DNA of 64,000 nucleotides from Insolitispirillum peregrinum (GTDB taxonomy: Bacteria; Pseudomonadota; Alphaproteobacteria; Rhodospirillales; Rhodospirillaceae), in assembly GCF_900156605.1 (NCBI RefSeq), contig NZ_FTOA01000010.1:1-64000 (forward strand). Reading direction: 5' to 3'. A program made the translations under genes and the position numbers. Under the pieces are notes generated by a model. The model saw only the letters and a list, made by a program, of their open reading frames with translations, was not told the origin of the DNA and made no database searches. Shown here piece after piece: positions 50,402 through 58,091 of this stretch (position 1 is the first letter of the stretch; each line of letters opens with the position of its first letter).

Positions 50402-52269
50402 GGGCGTGGCTCTTCAGTGGATGGGCCGGTGGGTGGGGCACGTCGCACCAGGTCGATGACACCACTCAGCCCCTGTGGCAGGGCGGTTGCCAGCACCACA
50501 ATCAGCCCCCCCAGAATCAGGCGCCAGTATTCGACGGCGCTGATCAGCGACATGGAGAGGCCCTTGTAGACCAGCGCGCCGAGTACCGGGCCGGTCAGGC
50601 TCTGCACCCCGCCCAGCATTACCATCACCAGACCATCGACCGACAGCGGAATGGCAACGCTATCGGGGAACACGCTGCCCTTCAAAAAGGCGTACAGCGC
50701 CCCGGCCAGCCCGGCAAAGGCTCCGGCAAAAACCATGCAGGCCCAGTGCAGCGGCCCGCGCGGCAGGCCGATGGCTTCGGCGCGCAACGGATTGTCACGG
50801 CAGCCGCGCACGGCATAGCCGAACGGCGACAGGCTCAGACGGCGGATCAGCAGAATGGCCAGCACCACCACCGCCAGCGTCAGGCCATAAAAGGCGGCGG
50901 GAGAGGCTGCCCACGCCTGCGGCCAGATGCCGAGCAGACCGTTGTCGCCGCCGCTCCACTCGCCGCCCTGAAACAGCACGGACCAGACGATCTGGGCAAA
51001 GGCCAGCGTCAGCATCGCCAGATAGACCCCGGACAGGCGCAGGCAGAACCCGCCCAGCAGGATCGCCCCGGCGATTGCCAGCAACGGGCCGTTGAGCAGC
51101 GCCAGTCCCATCGGAGCCTGCAGCCAGTGGACCGACAGGGCGGCGCCATAGGCGCCCAGCCCGAAAAAGGCCGCATGACCAAAGCTGATCAGTCCGCCAA
51201 CCCCCATCATCAGGTGCAGCGAGGCGGCAAACAGCATGAAGATCAGGATTTCACTGGCAACACTCAGCCGGTAATCGCCCAGCCACAGCGGGGCGCTGGC
51301 CGCCAGCCCCACCGCTGCCAGCAGCAGCCAGCGAACGGGGGGCTGCCATGGTTGCCACGGGCGGCTAGGAGACACGGCCTGCGCCGGGGCCTGTGGCTTG
51401 CCCAGCAGGCCAGAGGGACGGACGATCAGCACCGCCGCCATCACCAGAAACATCAGCACCAGTGTGATGCGGGGGAACAACAGGATGCCAAAGGCATTCA
51501 GCTCGGCAATCAGCACCGAGGCCAGCAAGGCCCCGCTGATGCTGCCCAGACCGCCGATCACCACCACCACGAACACCGCCACGATCACTTGCAGGCCCAT
51601 GCCATGGTGGATGGCGTCGCGGGGGAGCTGGATGGCACCGCCGAGGGCGGCAAGGAACACCCCCAGCGCAAAGACGCCGGTAAACAGCCACGCCTGATTG
51701 ACCCCCAGCGCGGCGACCATCGCGCGGTCCTGTGTTGCCGCCCGCACCAGCAAGCCCCAGCGGGTGCGGGTCAGCCACCAGCGCAAGGCCAGCCAGACCA
51801 CTGGCCCGACGGCCAACAGCGCCAGATCGTAGAGGGGGAATTTCTGCCCCAGAATGCTGACCGCCCCCTTTAACCCCGGTGCGCGCGGGCCAAGCAGGTC
51901 TTCGGCCCCCCAGACCATCAACACCAGATCTTCGGTGATCAGCGTCAGACCAAAGGTGGCCAGCAATTGCAACAGCTCGGGGGCGTCATACAGGCGGCGG
52001 AGAATCAGGATTTCGACCAGTGCGGCCACCGCTGCCACCGCCAGCGCCGTCAGCGGCAGCGCCAGCCAGAACCCCCAGCCGGTGCCCAGCAGCGGCAGCA
52101 GCAGGCGATACAGGCTGTAGGCGCCATAGGCCCCCAGCATGTAAAAAGCGCCATGGGCGAAGTTGACAATGCGGGTGACGCCAAAAATCAGCGACAGACC
52201 GCTGGCGACCAGAAACAGGGAGGAGGCGCTCGCCAGACCGTTGAGCGCCTGCACCAGCAGAAAATCCAC
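50398..52269 (-). CDS. Fused LivH-LivM permease of a branched-chain amino-acid type ABC transporter
   Basis: A 623-residue membrane protein joining two permeases that are usually separate. Residues 1 to about 300 are LivH-like (GLASASSLFLVASGLSLIFGVTRIVNFAHGAFYMLGAYGAY and IGGLGSISGALLASVLIAELNAFGILLFP). A linker rich in Pro, Gln and Trp follows at about residues 305-325, and residues from about 330 are LivM-like (GVGGLISFGHAAFFGLGAYGAAL, GYAVRGCRDNPLRAEAIGLP, SVDGLVMVMLGGVQSLTGPVLGALVYKGL). It would form the whole translocation pore as one chain. It sits between the binding protein and the ATPases. Confidence 0.9.
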   Translation of the reverse strand: MDFLLVQALNGLASASSLFLVASGLSLIFGVTRIVNFAHGAFYMLGAYGAYSLYRLLLPLLGTGWGFWLALPLTALAVAAVAALVEILILRRLYDAPELLQLLATFGLTLITEDLVLMVWGAEDLLGPRAPGLKGAVSILGQKFPLYDLALLAVGPVVWLALRWWLTRTRWGLLVRAATQDRAMVAALGVNQAWLFTGVFALGVFLAALGGAIQLPRDAIHHGMGLQVIVAVFVVVVIGGLGSISGALLASVLIAELNAFGILLFPRITLVLMFLVMAAVLIVRPSGLLGKPQAPAQAVSPSRPWQPWQPPVRWLLLAAVGLAASAPLWLGDYRLSVASEILIFMLFAASLHLMMGVGGLISFGHAAFFGLGAYGAALSVHWLQAPMGLALLNGPLLAIAGAILLGGFCLRLSGVYLAMLTLAFAQIVWSVLFQGGEWSGGDNGLLGIWPQAWAASPAAFYGLTLAVVVLAILLIRRLSLSPFGYAVRGCRDNPLRAEAIGLPRGPLHWACMVFAGAFAGLAGALYAFLKGSVFPDSVAIPLSVDGLVMVMLGGVQSLTGPVLGALVYKGLSMSLISAVEYWRLILGGLIVVLATALPQGLSGVIDLVRRAPPTGPSTEEPRP

Positions 52270-52283
52270 GATCGTTGCCTGTC

Positions 52284-53537
52284 TTACCGGGGGCGCAGGG
52301 CCGCAGCCTGCTCCGGCGGCGGCAGATAGTCTGCCCCGTTGCGATAGCTGAAATCGACCATCACCCCGGCCCCGTCCTTTTGTGCCGTCTTGCCGACAAA
52401 GGCCCCCAGCGTGGATTGATGATCGGCGGCGCGGAAGGTGATCGGGCCGAACGGGGTGGCGACATCGATGCCCTTGGCGGCGGCAATCAGCGCGGCGGTG
52501 TCGGTTGAACCGGCCTTTTTGATGATGGCGGCGGCACTCATCATTGCGCTGTAACCAACCACCGAGCCGACACGCGGATAGTCATTGTATTTGGCCTGAT
52601 AGGCTTGCAGGAATGCCTGATGCTCGGGGGTGGTGATCTGGCTCCACGGATAACCGGTAACAATCCAGCCTTCCGGGGTTTCGGCCCCCAGCGGGTCGAG
52701 GTATTCCGGCTCGCCGGTCAGCAGGCTGACCACCGGCAGATCATCAAACAGGCCGCGCACGCTGCCCTCGCGGACGAATTTGGTCAGGTCGGGGCCAAAG
52801 GTGACGTTGAACAGTGCCTCGGGCTTGACCAGTGCCAGCGCCTGCACGGTGGCGGCGGCGTCGATGTTGCCCTGGGCGGGCCATTGTTCCCCGACCCATT
52901 CGATATCCGGGCGCAGGGCGGTCAGGGCATCCTTGAACGCTGCCACTGCCGAGGTACCGTATTCATAATTCGGAGCCACCGTTGCCCAGCGTTTGGCGGG
53001 GAGCTTGGCGGCTTGCTCGGCCAGCATTTTGGCCTGCATCGACACGCTGGGACGCAGGCGGAAGGTATAGTCATTGCCTTGTGACCAGATCAGGGCATCG
53101 GTCAGCGGCTCGGCGGCGAGGAACAGCACCTTCTTTTGCTGGGCAAAATCGGCCACCGCCAGCCCGACATGGGAAAAGAACGTCCCCATCAGCAGGCTGA
53201 CCTGATCCCGGCTCAACAGCTCGTTGGCGGCGGTGATGGCGTCGCCCGGCTTGCCGCCGTCGTCGCGGGTGATCACCTCCAGCGGTCGCCCGAGAACGCC
53301 GCCGTTGGCGTTGATCTGCTCCTGTGCCAGCAGCAGGCCCTTGCGGTATGGCTCGGTGAAGGCGGGCAGGCGGGAATAGCTGTTGACCTCACCAATGCGG
53401 ATCGGCTCGGCGGCCCCGGCCTGCGGCGTGCCCCACAGGGCCGACAGCGTTACCGCTGCCGCCAGCAGGGTGCGCCGAATGGCCCCCTGAACGGCCACCC
53501 GCGTCGTTGTCCGCGTCTCAGTCACCCACGTCAGCAT
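52284..53537 (-). CDS. Periplasmic ligand-binding protein of the Liv-type transporter
   Basis: A 417-residue protein from the ATG at 53537; the frame runs to a GTG at 53594 without a ribosome-binding site. The signal peptide has an extended n-region (TETRTTTRVAVQGAIRR) and the core TLLAAAVTLSALWGTPQAGA. The mature part is a LivJ/AmiC-type binding protein: IRIGEVNSYSRLPAFTEPYRKGLLLAQEQINANGGVLGRPLEVITRDDGG, DAITAANELLSRDQVSLLMGTF. The ligand may be a branched-chain amino acid, amide or aromatic compound. It is the first gene of the four-gene transporter operon. Confidence 0.88.
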   Translation of the reverse strand: MLTWVTETRTTTRVAVQGAIRRTLLAAAVTLSALWGTPQAGAAEPIRIGEVNSYSRLPAFTEPYRKGLLLAQEQINANGGVLGRPLEVITRDDGGKPGDAITAANELLSRDQVSLLMGTFFSHVGLAVADFAQQKKVLFLAAEPLTDALIWSQGNDYTFRLRPSVSMQAKMLAEQAAKLPAKRWATVAPNYEYGTSAVAAFKDALTALRPDIEWVGEQWPAQGNIDAAATVQALALVKPEALFNVTFGPDLTKFVREGSVRGLFDDLPVVSLLTGEPEYLDPLGAETPEGWIVTGYPWSQITTPEHQAFLQAYQAKYNDYPRVGSVVGYSAMMSAAAIIKKAGSTDTAALIAAAKGIDVATPFGPITFRAADHQSTLGAFVGKTAQKDGAGVMVDFSYRNGADYLPPPEQAAALRPR

Positions 53538-53757
53538 CGCCTGTCTTGCTCCCGTCACCCGGATATGGAGGCCGGAGTTTAGCGTCTGGGCCACGGGAAG
53601 AACAGGCCGATAAACAAATCGGTCGCTTGTTTCGCGTTTTTGGTCATCCTACGTTCAGTCTTGGTTGGCAAGGATATCCGCAGATCAGTTCCGCGGCAGA
53701 AAGCGACGGTCAGGTATGGTTCAGGAAAAAGACCCCGCTGCGGCGGGAGGGCACCAG

Positions 53758-54924
53758 ATGCGTCCGGCAAAGCGGGGGCGGCTGGTGCTGGCGGGGATCG
53801 CCGCTGTGGCAGTAGTGGCGGTTGGATGGAGTGTGCTGGGCAAGGCTCCGGCGTCGCTGCCTCCGGCCCCCAAGGTGCGGGCGGTGGCGGTCAGCGTCGC
53901 TCCGGCCCGGCAACAGGATTTCCCGCTGACCGCCCACAGCATCGGACGGGTGACGGCGATTGCCTCGGTGTCGCTGAAGGCGCGGGTGTCCGGCCTGTTG
54001 CAGGAAACCCTGTTCCGCGAAGGCCAGATGGTGTCCGCCGGGGAGGTGCTGTTCCGGCTGGACCGTGCCCCCTATGAGATCGCCTTGCGACAGGCCGAGG
54101 CGGCACTGGAGCGCGATCAGGCGCAACTTGCCAGCGTCCGCGCCGATGTTGGCCGTTATGGCAGCCTGTCGCAAAAGGGCTATGCCTCGACCCAGCAACT
54201 GGAGCAAACTACCGCGCAGGCACGGGCGCTGGCGGCAACGGTGGCGGCCGATCAGGCGGCGGTCGATCTGGCCCGCCTGAACCTCAGCTATACCGAAGTG
54301 CGCGCGCCGATCAGTGGCAAGACCGGGGCGGTGCGGGTCCATCCGGGCAATCTGGTCAATGACAGCGCGGCGCTGGTCGATCTGGCAACCCTGTCACCGA
54401 TCCGCATCGCCTTTACCCTGCCGCAGCAGGATATCCCGCTGGTACAGGCGGCGATGGCGGGCGGGGCGGTGCAGGCGGTGATCAACGACCGGATTGCCGC
54501 CACCGTTGATTTCGTTGCCCCACAGGTTGACGCTGCAACCGGGACGGTCGAATTGCGGGCGACCACCGCCAATCAGGATCTGCGACTGGTGCCCGGTGAA
54601 TTCGTACAGGTGGCGGTGCGTCTGGGCAGTTTGCCGCAGGCGATGATCGTGCCGCAGGAGGCGATCAATGCCGGGCAGCACGGGGCCTATCTGTATGTCA
54701 TCAACGGCCAGCAGACCGCCGAGATGCGACGGATCAAGGTGCTGCGGCAGGACGGAACCCAGGTTGCGGTGGCGGCGGCTGACGGTGACAGTGGTCCGGC
54801 GCTGGCGGCGGGCGACCGGGTGGTGACCGATGGTCAGCTTGGGCTGGCACCGGGTTTACCGGTGACGGTGGTCAGTCCACCGGCAGGAGCCCCGGCCCCG
54901 GCTGACGGCACGGAGAAAAAATAA
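53758..54924 (+). CDS. RND efflux periplasmic adaptor (membrane fusion protein)
   Basis: A 388-residue protein from the ATG at 53758, chosen for the GGGAGG seven to eight bases upstream; the frame is open to 53665. The N-terminus is a membrane anchor (RLVLAGIAAVAVVAVGWSVLG). Then come a lipoyl half (VTAIASVSLKARVSGLLQETLFREGQMVSAGEVLFRLD), an alpha-helical hairpin (about residues 100-180), the second lipoyl half (YTEVRAPISGKTGAVRVHPGNLV) and beta-barrel and proximal domains. It links the RND pump to an outer-membrane channel. Its TAA overlaps the pump ATG by one base. Confidence 0.92.
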   Translation: MRPAKRGRLVLAGIAAVAVVAVGWSVLGKAPASLPPAPKVRAVAVSVAPARQQDFPLTAHSIGRVTAIASVSLKARVSGLLQETLFREGQMVSAGEVLFRLDRAPYEIALRQAEAALERDQAQLASVRADVGRYGSLSQKGYASTQQLEQTTAQARALAATVAADQAAVDLARLNLSYTEVRAPISGKTGAVRVHPGNLVNDSAALVDLATLSPIRIAFTLPQQDIPLVQAAMAGGAVQAVINDRIAATVDFVAPQVDAATGTVELRATTANQDLRLVPGEFVQVAVRLGSLPQAMIVPQEAINAGQHGAYLYVINGQQTAEMRRIKVLRQDGTQVAVAAADGDSGPALAAGDRVVTDGQLGLAPGLPVTVVSPPAGAPAPADGTEKK

Positions 54925-57900
54925 TGTCGCTGGCCGAACTGTGTATCCGCCGCCCGGTGATGACCATTCTGGTGATGGCGGCGATGATCCTGTTTGGCGT
55001 GCTGGGCTATCTGCGCCTGCCCGTCAGCGAGCTGCCCGCCGTCGAATTCCCCACCATCAGCATTTCCGCCACCCTGTCCGGGGCCGACCCGGAAACAATG
55101 GCCTCGTCGGTGGCAACGCCGCTGGAAAACAAGCTGGCGACCATCGCCGGGATCGAGTCGATGGCGTCGACTTCGACGCTGGGATCAACGCAGATCACCT
55201 TGCAGTTCGCCCTGGATCGCGACATTGACGCTGCCGCGCAGGACGTACAGACCGCGCTGTCGTCGGCGCAGCGTGATCTGCCCGACGAGATGACCTCGCC
55301 GCCGACCTTCCGCAAGACCAATCCGGCCGATGCGCCGGTGCTGTATCTGGCGCTGGGGTCGCAGACCATGCGGCTGTCCGACGTGGCCGATTTTGCCGAA
55401 GGCCAGTTGGCCCGGCGGCTGTCGGTGATCGAAGGCGTGGCCGAGGTCAACGTCTATGGCTCGCAAAAGTATGCCGTGCGCCTGCAAGTGGACCCCAACG
55501 CGCTGGCCGCCCGCGGTCTGGGGCTGGACGAGGTCAATGCGGCGATCAAGGCGCTGAACGTCAACCAGCCTGCCGGGACCCTCAGCGGACCGACGCGGAC
55601 CGCCACCATCTACACCAGTGGCAAGCTGCGGACATCCGAAGATTTCGTGCAGCAGGTGGTCGCCTATCGCAATGGCGCACCGGTGCGGTTCGGCGATATC
55701 GGGCAGGCGGTGGACAGCGTGGAAAACACCAAGGTTGCCAGTTGGTTCAACGGCACCCGCTCGATCGTTCTCGCCATCAAGCGCCAGCCGGGGGCCAACA
55801 CCATCGAGATGGTTGACCGCATCCGCCAGGTGCTGCCAACCTTCCGCACCCAGTTGCCGCCCACGGTGACGCTGGAGGTGCTGTATGACCGCAGCCTGAC
55901 CATCCGCGCCTCGGTGCATGACGTGCAGTTCACCCTGCTGTTGTCGGCGGCACTGGTGGTGATGGTGATCTTCCTGTTCCTGCGCAGCCTGTCGGCGACC
56001 ATCATTCCGTCGCTGGCCCTGCCGATTGCGGTGATCGGCACCTTTGCCGGGATGGCGGCGATGGGCTACAGCCTCGATAACCTGTCGCTGATGGCGCTGA
56101 CCTTGTCGGTTGGCTTTGTGGTCGATGATGCCATCGTGATGCTGGAAAACATCGTCCGCCATCAGGAACAGGGCAAGTCGCCCTTTCAGGCGGCGCTCGA
56201 TGGCGCGCGCGAGGTGGGCTTTACCATCATTTCGATGACCATTTCGCTGGCAGCGGTGTTCATTCCGGTGCTGTTCATGGGGGGCGTGGTCGGGCGCTTG
56301 CTGAATGAATTTGCCATGACCATCGTGATGGCGATCATCGTGTCGGGGGTGGTGTCGGTGACGCTGACCCCGATGCTGTGCAGCCGCCTGATCCGGGGGC
56401 ATGGCGGGCCGCATGGGCGGTTCTATCAGGCCAGCGAGCGTGCCTTTGATGCCGTACAGGACCTGTACCGGCGGTCCTTGCAGTGGTGCATGCGCCACCA
56501 CCGGCTGACCTTTTGCGCCTTTCTGGCCAGCATTGCCGCCTCGGTGTGGCTGTTCATGGTGGTGCCAAAGGATTTCCTGCCAGTGGGCGACAGTGGCCGC
56601 ATCACCGCTTATACCGAAGGCACCGTCGGCATTTCGCTGGAAGAAATGGCCGTTCGCCAGCAAAAACTGGCCGAAATCCTGCGCAGCCATCCCGGTGTTG
56701 ACGGGGTGATGTCGTCGATCGGGGCCGGAGGGTCGCGCGCCTCGGCCAACTCGGGAACGCTGTTTGTGACCTTGAAGCCGTTCGAGGACCGGAAAAGCGT
56801 GTTCCTCATCCTGAACGAACTTCGCAAGATGGTGCCGACCGTGCCGGGCATCAAGGCCTATTTCAGCGTCCCGCCGTCGATCCGCATCGGCGGGTCGGTG
56901 TCGAAGGCGCAATATCAGTACACCTTGCAGGACCTGAATCTGCAAACCCTCTATGCCGGGTCGATCCGGCTGGCCGATGCGCTGGCGCAGACCGAGGGCT
57001 TTCTGGATGTGACCAGCAACCTCGAACTGTCGTCGCCTGCGGTGCATGTGGAAATCCTGCGTGACCGGGCGGCGGTGCTGGGGATCACCCCGGCGCAGAT
57101 TGAAACCGTGCTGGGCTCGGCCTTTGGCGGACAGCAGGTGTCGACCCTGTACCGCGATGCCGACCAGTACGAGGTGATCCTTGAACTGTTGCCGCAGTAT
57201 CAGCAGGAGCTGAACGACCTCAGCCGCCTGTATGTCCGCTCCGAGCGCAGCGGGCAACTGGTGCCGCTGAGTGCGGTAACACGCATTGCCGCCTCGTCCC
57301 TGCCGCAGTCGATCAACCATCTGGGCCAGTTACCCTCGGTGACGCTGTCGTTCAATCTGGCGCCGGGGGTATCACTGGGGCAGGCGGTGGACAAGCTGGA
57401 GGCGCTGAAACAGGCGGTCGCCCTGTCATCGACCACCCAGACCACCTTTGAAGGCACCGCGCAGGCCTTTACCTCGTCGCTGAAGGGCATGGGCGGGCTG
57501 CTGATTCTGGCGGTGCTGGTGGTCTATATCGTGCTGGGGATTTTGTATGAAAGCTTCATCCACCCGCTGACCATCCTGTCGGGCCTGCCGTCGGCGGCGG
57601 TCGGGGCGCTGCTGGCGCTGGATTTGTCGGGGATGCCGCTGAACCTGTATGGCTTTATCGGGGTGATCCTGCTGGTCGGGATCGTCAAGAAGAACGCCAT
57701 CATGATGATCGATTTTGCGCTGGTCGAAGAGCGTGTTCACCAGCGCCCGCCTGCCGAGGCGATCTTTGAGGCGGCAGTGGTCCGTTTCCGCCCGATCATG
57801 ATGACCACTCTGGCCGCCCTGATGGGGGCGGTGCCGATTGCGGTCGCCTATGGGCAGGACGGCGAGTCCCGGCAGCCGCTGGGGGTGGCGGTGGTCGGCG

Positions 57901-58016
57901 GTCTGCTGCTGTCGCAACTGCTGACCCTGTACATTACCCCGGTTCTGTACCTGTATCTGGACCGGCTGGTGCGGCGCGACAAGACGGTGGAGATTGGGCA
58001 GGTGCAAAAAAGTTAG
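54924..58016 (+). CDS. RND-family multidrug efflux pump (MdtB/MdtC/AcrB-like)
   Basis: A 1030-residue inner-membrane pump with 12 helices and two large periplasmic loops. The start SLAELCIRRPVMTILVMAAMILFGVLGYLRLPVSELPAVEFPTI and the helix-4 proton-relay pair Asp401-Asp402 in SVGFVVDDAIVMLENIVRHQEQG are typical. The MdtBC-like GxSxxTL variants suggest drug or bile-salt-type efflux rather than metal export, since the metal motif DFG-x-DGAVVxVEN is absent. Only the adaptor gene is adjacent; no outer-membrane factor is encoded within the window. GGAG lies nine bases upstream. Confidence 0.93.
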   Translation: MSLAELCIRRPVMTILVMAAMILFGVLGYLRLPVSELPAVEFPTISISATLSGADPETMASSVATPLENKLATIAGIESMASTSTLGSTQITLQFALDRDIDAAAQDVQTALSSAQRDLPDEMTSPPTFRKTNPADAPVLYLALGSQTMRLSDVADFAEGQLARRLSVIEGVAEVNVYGSQKYAVRLQVDPNALAARGLGLDEVNAAIKALNVNQPAGTLSGPTRTATIYTSGKLRTSEDFVQQVVAYRNGAPVRFGDIGQAVDSVENTKVASWFNGTRSIVLAIKRQPGANTIEMVDRIRQVLPTFRTQLPPTVTLEVLYDRSLTIRASVHDVQFTLLLSAALVVMVIFLFLRSLSATIIPSLALPIAVIGTFAGMAAMGYSLDNLSLMALTLSVGFVVDDAIVMLENIVRHQEQGKSPFQAALDGAREVGFTIISMTISLAAVFIPVLFMGGVVGRLLNEFAMTIVMAIIVSGVVSVTLTPMLCSRLIRGHGGPHGRFYQASERAFDAVQDLYRRSLQWCMRHHRLTFCAFLASIAASVWLFMVVPKDFLPVGDSGRITAYTEGTVGISLEEMAVRQQKLAEILRSHPGVDGVMSSIGAGGSRASANSGTLFVTLKPFEDRKSVFLILNELRKMVPTVPGIKAYFSVPPSIRIGGSVSKAQYQYTLQDLNLQTLYAGSIRLADALAQTEGFLDVTSNLELSSPAVHVEILRDRAAVLGITPAQIETVLGSAFGGQQVSTLYRDADQYEVILELLPQYQQELNDLSRLYVRSERSGQLVPLSAVTRIAASSLPQSINHLGQLPSVTLSFNLAPGVSLGQAVDKLEALKQAVALSSTTQTTFEGTAQAFTSSLKGMGGLLILAVLVVYIVLGILYESFIHPLTILSGLPSAAVGALLALDLSGMPLNLYGFIGVILLVGIVKKNAIMMIDFALVEERVHQRPPAEAIFEAAVVRFRPIMMTTLAALMGAVPIAVAYGQDGESRQPLGVAVVGGLLLSQLLTLYITPVLYLYLDRLVRRDKTVEIGQVQKS

Positions 58017-58030
58017 GGAAAAAGATTGAA

Positions 58031-58050
58031 AATGCGAATGGTTCGCGTTA
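58031..58050. promoter_or_regulatory. Fur-like palindrome upstream of the secreted protein gene
   Basis: AATGCGAATGGTTCGCGTTA is an imperfect inverted repeat (TGCGAA / TTCGCG arms) that resembles Fur-family boxes. It lies 42-61 bases before the start codon at 58092, right after the pump gene. Confidence 0.45.
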
Positions 58051-58091
58051 TGAATTTCCCCAGCGAATTTCCAAGACTTCAGGGGACTGTA

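Noticed and set aside
50302-51873. 523-residue Gln-rich plus-strand frame opposite the fused permease
   Set aside because: An artefact of antisense codons of a hydrophobic membrane protein.
55185-57320. 711-residue minus-strand frame opposite the RND pump
   Set aside because: His/Arg-rich antisense of a pump gene with intact motifs.
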